A DNA stretch of 64,000 nucleotides, from positions 24,375-88,374 of the forward strand of contig NZ_SBEF01000014.1 in assembly GCF_004011885.1 (NCBI RefSeq). Reading direction: 5' to 3'. The position numbers and the translations under genes were made by a program. Below, piece by piece: positions 1 through 12,238 of this stretch. The DNA is from Serratia microhaemolytica (GTDB lineage: Bacteria; Pseudomonadota; Gammaproteobacteria; Enterobacterales; Enterobacteriaceae). Under the pieces are notes generated by a model, which had not been told where the DNA came from, did not search any database, and saw nothing but the letters and a program-made list of their open reading frames with translations. Positions within the stretch are counted from its first letter, which is position 1. The number at the start of each line of letters is the position of its first letter.

Positions 1-1
1 C

Positions 2-592
2 ATTGAACAGTTTGGTTTGGCTGAGCGTTATGATCGGCAATACGTAAGCCGGATCATCCCGCTGTTATCACAATGGCCTGAAGAGACATTGGCATTTGGT
101 TTGTGTATCAGTTCATTGCGACAACGCAGTTTCCAACGTTGGCTGCGTGATACATTGATGCAGTGTGAAAAAAGCCAACGCCGACGCATTCTGATCGAAT
201 TAGCTGAAGCAGACTTATGCCAAAACATCGAGCAATTGCGCCCGATATTGCGCTTGTTGACCGCGTTGGGTTGCCGGATAGTGGTTTCTCAAGTGGGATT
301 AACGGTAACCAGTATTGCTTATATCAAGTCATTGCCGGTGGAGTTGATCAAACTTCACCAGAGTGTCGTGCGAAGTATAGATGAGTGTGATGAAAATCAG
401 CTATTTGTACAAAGTCTGGTAGGTGCCTGCGATGCGGCACACAGCAAAGTTTTTGCCGTTGGTGTGCGCACACGTAATGAATGGCAAACCTTAAAAGCAC
501 GTGGAGTACTGGGGGGTGAGGGTAATTTCTTTGCTTCACCAGAACCGATCCAGGAAGGGCGGAAAAAATATTCACGTCGTTCACGCGCCTGA
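2..592 (+). CDS. csrD: CsrD, C-terminal part (degenerate EAL domain), cut by window edge
   Basis: The reading frame is open from base 2, so the N-terminus lies outside the window; about 196 residues remain. They resemble the end of an EAL-type domain, with segments such as RRILIELAEADL and LTALGCRIVVSQVG that lack the usual catalytic acidic residues. CsrD (YhdA) is an inner-membrane GGDEF/EAL-like protein without cyclic-di-GMP enzyme activity that directs RNase E to the CsrB and CsrC small RNAs. Identification rests on the degenerate EAL tail and on position: csrD lies directly upstream of mreB in E. coli and relatives, and mreB follows here after 180 bp. The visible part is intact and ends in a basic tail (KKYSRRSRA). 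Confidence 0.85.
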   Translation: MEQFGLAERYDRQYVSRIIPLLSQWPEETLAFGLCISSLRQRSFQRWLRDTLMQCEKSQRRRILIELAEADLCQNIEQLRPILRLLTALGCRIVVSQVGLTVTSIAYIKSLPVELIKLHQSVVRSIDECDENQLFVQSLVGACDAAHSKVFAVGVRTRNEWQTLKARGVLGGEGNFFASPEPIQEGRKKYSRRSRA

Positions 593-721
593 TCATCGTT
601 ATCTCTAGTGGTTAACTTAGTTAATCGCCAACAGGTTATCCATTGGCCCGGTTATTACATCCTGCAGCAACTTGGCACCGGAGTACTTTTCTACCTTGTG
701 GCTACAGGCTGTGATTGGTAA

Positions 722-1816
<1,095 letters not shown>

Positions 1817-1907
1817 TGCGCCGACTCAAACTGGTGCCAGGCTGTCGGTTTCCGCAGGGATACTGACAGCTTTGCTGCTGGTGGTTGTCGAGGTACACAC
1901 ATAATTT

Positions 1908-2894
1908 ATGAAGCCAATTTTTAGCAGGGGCCCCTCTCTTCAGCTCCGACTTTTTCTCGCCGTCGTCGTTGCTATTGTGCTCATCATTGCCGATAGTCGG
2001 CTTGGCACATTCGCAAAAGCGCGTAACTATCTTGATACTGCGGTCAGTCCTTTCTACTTCTTGGCGAATGGGCCACGTAAAATGCTGGATTCTTTGTCGG
2101 AAACATTTGCCACACGTCAGCAATTGGAATTAGAAAACCGCGCGTTGCGTCAGGAGTTGTTGTTAAAAAGCAGTGATATTCTATTACTCGGCCAGTTTAA
2201 ACAGGAAAATGCTCGGTTACGTGAATTGCTTGGCTCGCCACTGCGTCAAGATGAGCACAAAATCGTCACTCAGGTGATCTCGACCGGTTCTGATCCTTAT
2301 AGCGATCAGGTAGTGATTGATAAAGGCTCAGATAATGGTGTCTATGAAGGCCAACCAGTAATTAGTGATAAAGGCGTCGTTGGTCAAGTGATTGCGGTCG
2401 CTAAACTGACCAGTCGAGTACTGCTGATTTGCGATGCTTCCCATGCCTTGCCTATTCAAGTGCTGCGTAATGATATCCGAGTGATTGCAGCGGGTAGTGG
2501 TTGCACCGATGATTTGCAACTGGAACATTTGCCAGCCAACACGGATATTCGCGTTGGTGATGTACTGGTGACTTCGGGGCTTGGCGGGCGTTTCCCTGAA
2601 GGTTACCCAGTCGCGGTGGTTTCATCCGTGCGGGTAGATAATCAGCGTGCTTATACCGTGATACAGGCACGACCGACTGCTGGCTTACAGCGCTTGCGCT
2701 ATCTGTTGCTACTCTGGCGTGGTGAACGCGGTAGTGACACCAGTCTGCCTGCCAATGAGGTACAGCGTGTTGCCAACGAACGTCTCATGCAGATGCTTCC
2801 GCAGGTGTTATCCAACGAGGAGGCTAAACAGCCTTCCACGGTTGATCGGACAGATCAACCCCCGTCTTCCCCAACAACTGGAGCTCCCAGATGA
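1908..2894 (+). CDS. mreC: Rod-shape-determining protein MreC
   Basis: MreC is a bitopic inner-membrane protein whose periplasmic part links MreB and MreD to the RodA/PBP2 synthase. The 328-residue product has a short basic cytoplasmic end, one membrane segment at about residues 13-31 ([15 protein letters not shown]), a coiled-coil stretch at about 65-105 rich in Leu, Glu and Gln, and then the beta-barrel MreC domain with [14 protein letters not shown] and [17 protein letters not shown]. The tail after about residue 275 is Pro/Thr/Gln-rich and probably disordered. A GAGGT sequence about 11 nt before the ATG is a weak ribosome site. The stop overlaps the mreD start by four bases (ATGA), implying translational coupling. 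Confidence 0.95.
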   Translation: MKPIFSRGPSLQLRLFLAVVVAIVLIIADSRLGTFAKARNYLDTAVSPFYFLANGPRKMLDSLSETFATRQQLELENRALRQELLLKSSDILLLGQFKQENARLRELLGSPLRQDEHKIVTQVISTGSDPYSDQVVIDKGSDNGVYEGQPVISDKGVVGQVIAVAKLTSRVLLICDASHALPIQVLRNDIRVIAAGSGCTDDLQLEHLPANTDIRVGDVLVTSGLGGRFPEGYPVAVVSSVRVDNQRAYTVIQARPTAGLQRLRYLLLLWRGERGSDTSLPANEVQRVANERLMQMLPQVLSNEEAKQPSTVDRTDQPPSSPTTGAPR

Positions 2895-3379
2895 ACCCTT
2901 ATCGCAGCCATGGACGCTGGGTTATTTGGTTATCATTTCTAGTCGCCTTGGTGCTACAGATCATGCCGTGGCCGGAACAGATCCACATGTTCCGCCCCTC
3001 TTGGCTATTACTGGTGCTGACTTACTGGGTGATGGCATTGCCTCACCGAGTGAACGTTGGCACAGGATTTATTTTAGGGCTGATTACTGATCTGATCTTG
3101 GGTTCCACACTGGGTGTGCGTGCGTTGGCGCTCAGTATCATCACCTACTTGGTGGCATTTAAGTTCCAGTTATTTCGCAATATGGCGTTATGGCAGCAGG
3201 CATTAATTATTGTGTTACTGTCATTAGCGATGGATGTTGCCATTTTTTGGGCGGAATTCTTGGTGATCAATGTCTCTTTCCGCCCTAATGCATTCTGGAA
3301 TAGCTTGGTCAATGGTATTTTGTGGCCGTGGTTATTTTTACTGATGCGTAAAGTTCGCCGTCAATTCTCGGTGCAGTAA
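2891..3379 (+). CDS. mreD: Rod-shape-determining protein MreD
   Basis: MreD is a polytopic inner-membrane component of the elongasome. The 162-residue product has the E. coli length. It is almost entirely hydrophobic, with about five membrane segments, and carries the family segments [20 protein letters not shown] and [17 protein letters not shown]. The ATG overlaps the mreC stop (ATGA at 2891-2894). maf follows 23 bp after its stop, so mreCD-maf may be one transcript. Confidence 0.95.
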   Translation: MNPYRSHGRWVIWLSFLVALVLQIMPWPEQIHMFRPSWLLLVLTYWVMALPHRVNVGTGFILGLITDLILGSTLGVRALALSIITYLVAFKFQLFRNMALWQQALIIVLLSLAMDVAIFWAEFLVINVSFRPNAFWNSLVNGILWPWLFLLMRKVRRQFSVQ

Positions 3380-3402
3380 TCAATTATTCAGAGGAACGAG
3401 GG

Positions 3403-3993
3403 ATGGTTTCACTTTATCTTGCTTCAGCTTCACCGCGTCGACGCGAGTTGTTAACTCTGCTGGGGATCCCGTTTGAAGTGATTGTCACCGATATCCCGGA
3501 ACAGCGCGAGGCGAATGAAGCGCCAATCGATTATGTCTGCCGTCTGGCACAGCAGAAGGCGTGTGCCGGTGTCCAGTTGGCAGCGCAACATCGGCCGGTG
3601 CTTGGCGCAGATACTATCGTGCTATTACATGACCAACTGTTAGAGAAACCTCGTGATCAGCAGCACGCCAGTGAAATGCTGGCACTACTCTCTGGGCAAC
3701 AGCACCAGGTCATGACAGCGATTGCCTTCGCTGATCGCCAGCATCTGTTATGCCAACTGGTGGTGACCGAGGTGACCTTCCGCACGTTGTCGCCACAAGA
3801 TATCCGCCAGTATATTGCCAGCGGTGAACCCATGGACAAAGCGGGTGCTTATGGCATTCAAGGAAAAGGCGGGTGCTTTGTTAGAACGATCAATGGCAGT
3901 TATCATGCAGTGGTTGGCCTACCGTTAGTGGAAACGGCCGAATTACTGCAACGTTTTCTGAATTTGTCTGCGACAACAAGCAGGCCATCATAG
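3403..3993 (+). CDS. maf: Maf-family nucleotide pyrophosphatase (YhdE)
   Basis: Maf/YhdE hydrolyses dTTP, UTP and modified pyrimidine triphosphates to monophosphates and acts as a house-cleaning enzyme. The 196-residue product begins with the family signature [20 protein letters not shown] and continues with [17 protein letters not shown] and the [11 protein letters not shown] loop near the C-terminus. The GAGGAACGAGGG before the ATG is a good ribosome site. Its place between mreD and rng is the standard enterobacterial arrangement. Confidence 0.95.
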   Translation: MVSLYLASASPRRRELLTLLGIPFEVIVTDIPEQREANEAPIDYVCRLAQQKACAGVQLAAQHRPVLGADTIVLLHDQLLEKPRDQQHASEMLALLSGQQHQVMTAIAFADRQHLLCQLVVTEVTFRTLSPQDIRQYIASGEPMDKAGAYGIQGKGGCFVRTINGSYHAVVGLPLVETAELLQRFLNLSATTSRPS

Positions 3994-4063
3994 CACCGGT
4001 TAAAGTGCCAATTTTCAGTGCGACAGGGAAAGGCGAGCGTTGCTATGCCTGTCAGGAGAGTGT

Positions 4064-5533
4064 ATGACCATTGAGTTACTGATCAATATCACACCGTCCG
4101 AAACGCGAGTTGCCTACATTGACGGCGGTATATTGCAAGAGATCCAGATTGAACGCGAAGCCAAACGCGGCATTCTTGGTAACATCTATAAAGGGCGAGT
4201 CAGCCGTGTATTACCGGGGATGCAAGCTGCTTTTGTCGATATCGGCCTTGATAAAGCCGCCTTTCTACATGCCTCTGATATCATGCCTCATACCGAATGT
4301 GTAGCGGGTGAAGAGAGAAAGAATTTTCATGTGCGTGACATTGCCGAGCTAGTGCGTCAAGGCCAAGATCTGATGGTGCAAGTAGTGAAAGATCCGATTG
4401 GCACCAAAGGCGCACGACTGACCACCGACATTACGTTACCCTCTCGTTACCTCGTATTTATGCCTGGTGCTGCGCATGTTGGCGTCTCTCAGCGTATTGA
4501 GAGCGAAGCGGAGCGCCAGCGCCTTAAAGCGACAGTGAGTCATTACTGTGACGAACTGGGTGGTTTTATCATTCGAACCGCAGCCGAAGGGATTGGCGAG
4601 CAGGAATTGGCACAAGATGCGGCATTTCTGAAACGGCTCTGGACTAAAGTCATGGAGCGCAAAAAACGCCACCAAAGCAAATTTAAACTGTATGGTGAAC
4701 TGGCGCTGGCACAACGCATTTTGCGAGATTTTGCTGGCGCAGAGCTTGATCGTGTACGGATCGATTCGCATCAAACTTATGAACAATTGGTCGAGTTCAC
4801 CAAAGAGTACATCCCTGATGTTACTGGTAAATTAGAACTGTATACTGGAATTCAGCCACTGTTTGAACTCTATGATGTAGAGAACGAAATCCAGCGGGCA
4901 CTCGAGCGAAAGGTACAATTGAAATCCGGTGGTTATCTGATCATTGATCAAACGGAAGCGATGACTACCGTGGATATCAATACCGGTGCTTTTGTTGGTC
5001 ATCGCAACCTCGAAGAGACGATATTCAATACCAATATCGAAGCAACACAAGCGATTGCGCGTCAATTGCGCCTGCGCAACCTCGGTGGCATTATCATCAT
5101 CGATTTTATCGACATGAACAGTGAAGAGCACCGTCGTCGGGTGCTCAACTCGTTGGAGCAGGCGTTAAGTAAAGATCGAGTGAAAACCACCATCAACGGC
5201 TTCTCTCAGCTAGGCTTAGTAGAGATGACACGCAAACGCACTCGAGAAAGCCTAGAACATGTACTTTGTCACGACTGCCCCGCGTGTCATGGACGTGGAA
5301 CGGTGAAAACGGTTGAAACAGTCTGCTATGAAATCATGCGTGAAATTGTGCGTGTACATCATGCATACAGTGCCGATCGCTTTCTGGTTTATGCTGCACC
5401 GGCAGTGGGCGAGGCGTTAAAAAGCGATGAATCACATGCGCTAGCTGAAGTGGAAATTTTTATTGGAAAACAAGTAAAAGTACAGATTGAGCCACTCTAT
5501 CGCCAAGAGCAGTTTGACGTGGTTATGATGTAA
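4064..5533 (+). CDS. rng: Ribonuclease G
   Basis: RNase G is a cytoplasmic endoribonuclease of the RNase E/G family that matures the 16S rRNA 5' end and helps turn over some mRNAs. The 489-residue product starting MTIELLINITPSETR at 4064 has the E. coli length and is preceded by CAGGAGAGTGT; the frame extends upstream to 4040 but that extension is not family-like. Visible parts are an S1 RNA-binding region at about 35-125 (GNIYKGRVSRVLPGMQAAFV), the DNase I-like catalytic region with DQTEAMTTVDINTGAFVGH and IIIIDFIDM, and the zinc-link cysteines CHDCPACHGRG. yhdP follows after 110 bp. Confidence 0.97.
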   Translation: MTIELLINITPSETRVAYIDGGILQEIQIEREAKRGILGNIYKGRVSRVLPGMQAAFVDIGLDKAAFLHASDIMPHTECVAGEERKNFHVRDIAELVRQGQDLMVQVVKDPIGTKGARLTTDITLPSRYLVFMPGAAHVGVSQRIESEAERQRLKATVSHYCDELGGFIIRTAAEGIGEQELAQDAAFLKRLWTKVMERKKRHQSKFKLYGELALAQRILRDFAGAELDRVRIDSHQTYEQLVEFTKEYIPDVTGKLELYTGIQPLFELYDVENEIQRALERKVQLKSGGYLIIDQTEAMTTVDINTGAFVGHRNLEETIFNTNIEATQAIARQLRLRNLGGIIIIDFIDMNSEEHRRRVLNSLEQALSKDRVKTTINGFSQLGLVEMTRKRTRESLEHVLCHDCPACHGRGTVKTVETVCYEIMREIVRVHHAYSADRFLVYAAPAVGEALKSDESHALAEVEIFIGKQVKVQIEPLYRQEQFDVVMM

Positions 5534-5643
5534 TTATTTTAAGCGGGTTGTTGCTGCAGCCAGGCCGGGCAAAATGATGAACATGATTCATGCGGATGCC
5601 CCAGCCAGCCAGGGTGTTATGCAAGAAAGATAAGGGGAAATTT

Positions 5644-8600
5644 GTGAGGCAACTACCAAGGCTGCTATTGACTGCCTGCGCGACGCTGACTGTTATTGTT
5701 GCATTGTTAATCAGTGGGTTGCGTTTATTGTTGCCCGAGTTGGATCGCTATCGTCCGCAATTATTGATGCAGTTGGAAAAGGTGTTGTCGGTTCCGGTTG
5801 ATGCTGATTTTATTCAAGGCAGTTGGCAGACCTTTGGACCCACCCTAGAAATGCGCAATCTGCGTGCTACGCTACCGAATGGTCACCTACAGATCGCACG
5901 CCTTACCCTGGCACTTGATGTTTGGCAATCACTGCTCGATTGGCGCTGGCAATTTCGTGATCTCACCTTCTATCAACTACAACTGGATATTACCGAACCC
6001 TTAGCTGGGGGAGGAGTGCCTAATTTCTCTGCTGGGAAAATAGGCGAGCTATTTCTGTTTCATTTTGATCACTTTGATCTGCGCAATAGTGGCGTCTCAT
6101 TTTTTACCCCCTCAGGCCAACATGCGGTACTGCATATCCCACAACTCACCTGGCTCAACCGCGCTAACCGCCACCGAGCAGAGGGGCAGGTTAGTCTATC
6201 AACCTTCTACAACCACCATGGCGCACTGGAACTGCGGCTTGATCTGCGTGATGAAGAGGGGTTGCTCAACAGCGGCACGATCTACCTAAAGGCCAATGAT
6301 GTTGATATGAAACCGTGGTTCAGTCGCTGGTTAAAAAGTAACACAGGGCTGCAAAATGCCAACTTTAACCTCGCGATCTGGTTGCACCTTAGCGGTGGTG
6401 AAATACATGGTGGCGATGCATTACTGAGCCAAGGTATCGCTAGCTGGTTAGTGAACAGTCGCCAACACCAGCTTGAAGTCGATAACCTGGCATTAACACT
6501 CAGCCGACAACCGGATGGCTGGCAGTTGGATCTACCAGAACTGAATCTGAAAACGGATGGTCAACCTTGGCCTGCTGGTTCACTATCAGCATTATGGTTA
6601 ACGCCGCTGAAAGACGCATCGTTGCGTGACGAACTACGGCTGCGCGCCTACGGTATCCAACTAGAACGGCTCTCTGCGTTGCTGCCAACGCTCTCATTTC
6701 TCAGCCCCAATCTGCTTGACCGTTGGCAGGATCTGCAACCAAAAGGCAAGTTACGTGCGCTAGCACTGGATATTCCGCTACAGCAGCCAAGACAGACCCG
6801 TTTTCAGGCCTGGTGGCAAGATCTCAGTTGGCAGCATTGGAAACTCCTGCCAGGGGCTGACCACTTTTCTGGAGCACTGGCTGGCAGTATTGAAGATGGC
6901 CGCTTGACGCTCGAACTACAGGATAGCACCTTACCGTATGGCAATCACTTTGCAGCACCACTTGAGATTAGCCAAGCGCATGGTGTCGTGAGCTGGCAAT
7001 ATGGCCCTCAAGGTTGGCAACTGTCAGGGAGAGCACTGGACGTACAAGCGAAATCGCTCTGGGTAAGAGGCGATTTCCACTATCTACATCCCAGCGCTGG
7101 AGAACCTTGGCTTGATATTTTGGCTGGCATCCATCTTTATGATGGAGCAGAAGCGTGGCGTTATTTTCCAAAATCTATTATGGGCAAACCGCTGGCCAGC
7201 TACCTTGGCAGCGCGATCCGGGCTGGCGTGGTTGAAAATGCTGCACTGATCCATGCGGGTAACCCACGCCAGTTTCCTTACGCCAACAATCAGGGACAAT
7301 TTCAGGTTTATGTACCGCTACGCCAGGCAACATTCCAGTTTCAGCGCACTTGGCCAGCACTGCATGATCTGGCGATCGATCTTGATTTTCGCAATGCTGG
7401 TTTGTGGATGGTGGCAGCACAAACCATGCTTGGCAACGTGACCGGTAGCAACATTCGTGCTGCGATACCGAATTACCTAAAACAGCAACTGATCATTGAT
7501 GCCAACATTGCTGGGCAGGGGAATGACATAAAAACCTATTTCCAGCAGACACCATTGAGGAATTCAGTCGCTGCTGCATTAGAACAGGTACAAGTGAGTG
7601 GTGCGGTGCAGGGCAACTTGCACCTGGATATTCCACTGAAAGGCGGGGGTGCCAACGCCAGTGGTGAAGTGACACTAAACAATAACAGCGTGTTGATTAA
7701 CCCACTCAACAGCGAACTAAAGCAGGTCAGTGGCAAGTTTCGTTTTCACAATGCAACTCTCAGCAGCAGCAACCTAACCGCCACCTGGTTTGGCCAGCCA
7801 CTGACACTCAGATTCGATACTGCGGCCAATCAGCACGAGTACCGGGTCAATTTGGCGCTGAATGGTGATTGGCACCTGGGCAACATCGCGGAACTACCAC
7901 AACCGCTACGTCGGGCGCTGGCTGGCGAAGCCAGTTGGCGTAGCCAAGTGGCAATCAGACTGCCGTACCAAGCAGCAGCAAACTATAACATCACCCTAGA
8001 TGCTGAATTAGAAAAAATAAGCAGCCAGCTACCCGCGCCGCTCAATAAAAAACCGGGAGTTCGCTTACCATTACATGCCACGGTAACCGGTGGCTTACAG
8101 GGATTTATGCTGCATGGTCGAGCCGCAGAGCGACATCAGTTTGCCAGTCAGTGGCAATTGGCTCCACAGCGTATCACGCTGCAACGAGCTGCCTGGGAGA
8201 TGGCGACAGATTCGCCAGCAGCACTACCTGAAATGAAAACCTTGATGCTCAATCTACCGGCTGTTGATCTTGACCACTGGTTGCAATTACTGCCATCGAC
8301 AGCACAACCAACCGCTAATCGGAGTGAAGGGGTTCAGGGTGGTGGTAATGTTGGCATGTTCCATTTCCCAACCAATATGGTGCTTAATACCAAACGGTTA
8401 ACCTTAGCTGGCCAAGTATGGAATGACCTAAAACTGGTCATCAAGCAGCAACCGTCAGGAAAAAGGTTAAATGCCAAAGGGCAAGAATTGGATGGCTGGC
8501 TGACAATACCAGATCAAGGCCCGTGGCAAGCTGAGTTTGCCTACCTGTACTACAACCCGCAGTTTCCAGCCACACAGCCAGCAACAGAGAGTGAAGCACT

Positions 8601-9441
8601 GTCATTTCAATCTTGGCCCTCAATCAATTTTCGCTGCCAGTCATGCTGGTTGTTGGGGCAAAACCTCGGCCAGGTCAGTGCGGAGATCCAACATCGGGGC
8701 GATAGCCTACTGTTGGAACAGGGGCTACTCGACACAGGCTATGGTCGCCTGCGAGTACGTGGTTCCTGGCAACAGGGCCGACAGGGTGAACGTAGCGCAT
8801 TCCAAGGCACGCTAGAGGGCACAAACATCGAACAGAGTGCCGATTTTTTTGGTGTTATTATCCCAATACAAGAAGCGCCTTACGACATCGGCTTTAATCT
8901 ATACTGGTCTGGACGTCCCTGGCAGCCACAAATCGATACACTGCATGGCAGCATCAATTTTGCGCTGGGGAAAGGAGAAATTGACAGTATTGGTGCTGGT
9001 CGTGCCGGGCGTTTGCTGCGCTTAATCAGCTTTGATGCATTGCTACGCAAATTGCAGCTCGACTTTCGCGACACTTTTGGCCGTGGTTTCTACTTTGACT
9101 CCATACGCGGCGACATTCGTGTTAAAAATGGCATACTGCATACTAACAATTTGCTGGTTGATGGTCTGTTGGCGGATATCGCCATGCGTGGTCAAATCGA
9201 CCTAGTGAAACGACAGGTAGCTATGCAAGCGGTGATTGCGCCCGAGCTCTCGGCGACGGTGGGGGTTGCTGCTGCGTTTGTCATTAACCCGATTGTCGGT
9301 GCTGCAGTGTTTGCGGCATCAAAAGTTCTGACACCTTTATGGAGCAAAATATCGTTTATTCGCTATGACATCAGCGGCAGCCTCGAACAGCCAACCATCA
9401 ACGAGGTGCTGCGCCAGCCGAAGGAGGAGCAAGCGCCGTGA
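5644..9441 (+). CDS. yhdP: AsmA-like inter-membrane phospholipid transporter YhdP
   Basis: YhdP is a large AsmA-like protein anchored in the inner membrane. It spans the periplasm and carries phospholipids toward the outer membrane, redundantly with TamB and YdbH. I choose the GTG at 5644 (VRQLPRLLLT), which has AAGGGG seven bases upstream and gives 1265 residues against 1266 in E. coli; the frame stays open to 5590, but that extension is not conserved. One membrane segment lies near the N-terminus (LLLTACATLTVIVALLISGL). Long stretches of alternating polar and hydrophobic residues fit the repeated beta-groove, and the C-terminal AsmA_2-type segment includes GKGEIDSIGAGRAGRLLRLI and a hydrophobic end region. 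The gene is intact and its stop overlaps the next start. Confidence 0.95.
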   Translation: MRQLPRLLLTACATLTVIVALLISGLRLLLPELDRYRPQLLMQLEKVLSVPVDADFIQGSWQTFGPTLEMRNLRATLPNGHLQIARLTLALDVWQSLLDWRWQFRDLTFYQLQLDITEPLAGGGVPNFSAGKIGELFLFHFDHFDLRNSGVSFFTPSGQHAVLHIPQLTWLNRANRHRAEGQVSLSTFYNHHGALELRLDLRDEEGLLNSGTIYLKANDVDMKPWFSRWLKSNTGLQNANFNLAIWLHLSGGEIHGGDALLSQGIASWLVNSRQHQLEVDNLALTLSRQPDGWQLDLPELNLKTDGQPWPAGSLSALWLTPLKDASLRDELRLRAYGIQLERLSALLPTLSFLSPNLLDRWQDLQPKGKLRALALDIPLQQPRQTRFQAWWQDLSWQHWKLLPGADHFSGALAGSIEDGRLTLELQDSTLPYGNHFAAPLEISQAHGVVSWQYGPQGWQLSGRALDVQAKSLWVRGDFHYLHPSAGEPWLDILAGIHLYDGAEAWRYFPKSIMGKPLASYLGSAIRAGVVENAALIHAGNPRQFPYANNQGQFQVYVPLRQATFQFQRTWPALHDLAIDLDFRNAGLWMVAAQTMLGNVTGSNIRAAIPNYLKQQLIIDANIAGQGNDIKTYFQQTPLRNSVAAALEQVQVSGAVQGNLHLDIPLKGGGANASGEVTLNNNSVLINPLNSELKQVSGKFRFHNATLSSSNLTATWFGQPLTLRFDTAANQHEYRVNLALNGDWHLGNIAELPQPLRRALAGEASWRSQVAIRLPYQAAANYNITLDAELEKISSQLPAPLNKKPGVRLPLHATVTGGLQGFMLHGRAAERHQFASQWQLAPQRITLQRAAWEMATDSPAALPEMKTLMLNLPAVDLDHWLQLLPSTAQPTANRSEGVQGGGNVGMFHFPTNMVLNTKRLTLAGQVWNDLKLVIKQQPSGKRLNAKGQELDGWLTIPDQGPWQAEFAYLYYNPQFPATQPATESEALSFQSWPSINFRCQSCWLLGQNLGQVSAEIQHRGDSLLLEQGLLDTGYGRLRVRGSWQQGRQGERSAFQGTLEGTNIEQSADFFGVIIPIQEAPYDIGFNLYWSGRPWQPQIDTLHGSINFALGKGEIDSIGAGRAGRLLRLISFDALLRKLQLDFRDTFGRGFYFDSIRGDIRVKNGILHTNNLLVDGLLADIAMRGQIDLVKRQVAMQAVIAPELSATVGVAAAFVINPIVGAAVFAASKVLTPLWSKISFIRYDISGSLEQPTINEVLRQPKEEQAP

Positions 9442-10328
9442 AAAATGCTAATGTTGCATTATTACAATTATGTAGTGGCGGCCAGGTGCGCGATAACCTG
9501 GCCCAGATAGAACAGCAAATTAAACACCTGAATGCAGGCATCAGGTTGGTAATGACACCTGAAAATGCCCTGTTATTTGCCAACTCAGCGAGCTACCGCC
9601 AACACGCGGAAGCCCAAGGTGATGGCCCACTGCAACAAGCGGTACGCGATATAGCACGGCGTTATGGTGTATGGCTATTGGTGGGTTCAATGCCACTGAT
9701 CAGCCGAGAGGATAGCCAGAGCATCACCAGCAGTAGCCTACTGTTTGATGATCAAGGTGAAATCCGTGCCCGCTATGACAAGATGCATATGTTTGATGTT
9801 GAAATCAATGATATGCATGCTCACTATCGCGAGTCTGACACCTATCGTCATGGCCAGCACCTAACCGTTGTTGATACTCCGGTAGGGCGTCTTGGTATGA
9901 CCATCTGCTACGATTTACGTTTTCCCGGACTGTTTCAGGCGCTGCGAGCCCAAGGTGCTGAATTGATCTCGGTACCGGCAGCCTTTACTCGCGTGACAGG
10001 TGAAGCACATTGGGAAGTTTTATTGCGAGCGCGAGCGATAGAGAACCAGTGCATTATTTTGGCACCAGCCCAAGTTGGCCGACACGATGCAACACGTCGA
10101 ACCTGGGGACACTCAATTGCGATTGATAGCTGGGGCAATGTACTGACACAGAATGCTGATGCTGTTTCTGCGTTAAAAGTACGCGTTGATACCAGCAAGT
10201 TGAATACTATTCGTATGCAGATGCCAGTGATGCAGCACAATCGCTTCCAACCACAATTAGTGGAACCGCAATCGGCTGAACCACAATCAGTAGCTGCGAC
10301 TACAATCCCAGACGTTAGTAAAGAGTGA
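9438..10328 (+). CDS. Nitrilase-superfamily amidohydrolase (Nit type)
   Basis: This 296-residue protein is a carbon-nitrogen hydrolase. The Glu-Lys-Cys triad is visible as Glu42 (MTPENALL), Lys115 (RYDKMHMFD) and Cys157 ([10 protein letters not shown]). The YDKMHMFDV and ICYDLRFP forms are those of the Nit1/NitFhit branch, whose known members hydrolyse deaminated glutathione; that substrate is inferred from family membership. The GTG start overlaps the yhdP stop (GTGA), and tldD begins seven bases after its stop, so the three are probably co-transcribed. E. coli lacks a gene here, whereas Yersinia and Serratia have one as I recall. The last 25 residues repeat a [14 protein letters not shown] pattern and are probably disordered. 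Confidence 0.88.
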   Translation: MKNANVALLQLCSGGQVRDNLAQIEQQIKHLNAGIRLVMTPENALLFANSASYRQHAEAQGDGPLQQAVRDIARRYGVWLLVGSMPLISREDSQSITSSSLLFDDQGEIRARYDKMHMFDVEINDMHAHYRESDTYRHGQHLTVVDTPVGRLGMTICYDLRFPGLFQALRAQGAELISVPAAFTRVTGEAHWEVLLRARAIENQCIILAPAQVGRHDATRRTWGHSIAIDSWGNVLTQNADAVSALKVRVDTSKLNTIRMQMPVMQHNRFQPQLVEPQSAEPQSVAATTIPDVSKE

Positions 10329-10335
10329 ACAGAAT

Positions 10336-11781
10336 ATGAGCCTGACCTTTGTCAGTGAACAGCTACTGGCTGTGAACAACCTAAGCCATCAAGATCTTTT
10401 TTCTACCTTAGAACAGTTAAGCGAACGCCGGATCGATTACGCTGATCTCTATTTTCAATCCAGTTACCACGAGGCTTGGGTGATTGAAGATCGCATCATC
10501 AAAGAGGGCTCATACAATATTGATCAGGGTGTCGGTGTACGTGCCGTGAGTGGCGAAAAAACCGGCTTTGCCTACGCGGATCAACTGACACTGAATGCTC
10601 TGCAACAGAGCGCCCAAGCAGCGCGCAGCATTGTGCGCGAAAAGGGCAACGGCAAAGTCCATACTCTGCAAGCAGTAAATTACGCACCGCTCTACCCAGC
10701 GCTGGATCCGCTACAGAGTTTGTCACGGGATCAGAAAATTGCGCTGTTACAGCGTATAGATCAAGTTGCTCGTGCGGAAGATAAACGGGTACAGGAAGTA
10801 ACAGCCAGTATCAGCGGCGTCTATGAACTGGTGCTGGTTGCGGCAACCGATGGAACACTGGCGGCTGATGTTCGTCCATTAGTGCGCTGTTCGGTCAGCG
10901 TACTGGTTGAACAGGATGGTAAACGTGAGCGCGGTGCCAGTGGTGGCGGTGGACGTTATGGCTATGACCAGTTTTTGTCCATCGATGCCGGTGAAGTGCG
11001 AGCAGAACGCTACGCAAAAGAAGCAGTACGCCTGGCATTGATCAATCTATCAGCGATTGACGCTCCAGCCGGAAGTATGCCCGTGGTATTAGGTGCTGGT
11101 TGGCCGGGCGTGCTATTGCATGAAGCGGTCGGGCATGGTCTAGAAGGAGACTTCAACCGCCGTGGTAATTCGCTGTTTAGCAATCGGGTTGGCCAACGGG
11201 TGTCCTCTGAGTTATGCACCGTGGTTGATGATGGCACTCTGTTAGGACGTCGAGGTTCGGTAGCGATTGATGATGAAGGTGTGCCTGGGCAATACAATGT
11301 ACTGATTGAAAATGGTATTTTAAAACGATATCTGCAAGATAAACTTAACGCTCGCCTGATGGGGGTTGCCCCGACCGGTAACGGCCGCCGCGAGTCGTAT
11401 GCTCACCTGCCAATGCCACGCATGACCAACACCTATTTACTGGCCGGGAAATCGACGCCGGAGGAGATTATCGCCAGTGTTGATTATGGACTCTACGCGC
11501 CTAATTTTGGCGGCGGACAGGTAGATATCACCTCGGGTAAATTTGTTTTCTCAACGTCTGAAGCCTATCTGATCGAAAAAGGCCGCATCAGCAAGCCAGT
11601 GAAAGGAGCAACGCTGATCGGTTCGGGCATTGAAACAATGCAGAAAATCGTGATGGTCGGCAATGATCTGGCACTTGATAACGGAGTGGGAGTCTGCGGT
11701 AAAGAGGGGCAGAGTGTGCCAGTAGGTGTTGGTCAACCCACTTTAAAAGTGGAGTCATTAATTGTCGGCGGGACGGCATAG
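10336..11781 (+). CDS. tldD: Metalloprotease TldD
   Basis: TldD forms a heterodimer with TldE (PmbA). The zinc-dependent complex trims unfolded peptides, matures microcin B17 and degrades the CcdA antitoxin. The 481-residue product has the E. coli length and the zinc motif [11 protein letters not shown] with His262, Glu263 and His266, followed by the conserved [20 protein letters not shown] region and a Gly-rich C-terminus. Seven bases separate it from the nitrilase gene. tldE is not in the window, as expected since it lies elsewhere in enterobacteria. Confidence 0.96.
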   Translation: MSLTFVSEQLLAVNNLSHQDLFSTLEQLSERRIDYADLYFQSSYHEAWVIEDRIIKEGSYNIDQGVGVRAVSGEKTGFAYADQLTLNALQQSAQAARSIVREKGNGKVHTLQAVNYAPLYPALDPLQSLSRDQKIALLQRIDQVARAEDKRVQEVTASISGVYELVLVAATDGTLAADVRPLVRCSVSVLVEQDGKRERGASGGGGRYGYDQFLSIDAGEVRAERYAKEAVRLALINLSAIDAPAGSMPVVLGAGWPGVLLHEAVGHGLEGDFNRRGNSLFSNRVGQRVSSELCTVVDDGTLLGRRGSVAIDDEGVPGQYNVLIENGILKRYLQDKLNARLMGVAPTGNGRRESYAHLPMPRMTNTYLLAGKSTPEEIIASVDYGLYAPNFGGGQVDITSGKFVFSTSEAYLIEKGRISKPVKGATLIGSGIETMQKIVMVGNDLALDNGVGVCGKEGQSVPVGVGQPTLKVESLIVGGTA

Positions 11782-12238
11782 CGCTAATTTACTAGCGCAC
11801 TGAAACGAATAATCATCATCAATCTCTGTGTATTCAACAGGTAGTGCCTGTGCCTGATTGATTTTTCACCAGGGATGGTGATTGGATACAGGCTCAAGTC
11901 GAGTCGCAGCGTGTCATTCAATCGCGATTGGCACGATGAACATCATGGATCCGCGTTGGTGTGCTGTTCAGCGCACTCAACACCATGACAGCGCTGCAAC
12001 CGTCAGCGGGGGATAACGATCACCTGAATCTCACAGCCAGACACCCTGTATTAACGTAGGGTAAGAGAACCAGTTTCTTTGCATGCAACTGCGTGATTTA
12101 ATCCCAGAACAGTGATTAAACTATCGTCTCAGTTAGGCTTTTTAGCCGTTGCGGTATCGACCATCACTCACCGTGATCAGAACCACTAAAACCAAGTCAT
12201 TTACACGTATAATCAACGTGATAACAGGGAACGGGAAC
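11782..12238 (+). other. Intergenic region before vgrG, no gene recognised
   Basis: This 457-bp gap separates the tldD block from the vgrG island. It contains a loose inverted repeat (GGTGT...ACACC around 11955-11990) and no open frame I recognise. A frame reaching from 12149 into vgrG exists, but its first 30 residues are not VgrG-like. Any vgrG promoter must lie here; I could not fix -35 and -10 boxes. Confidence 0.5.
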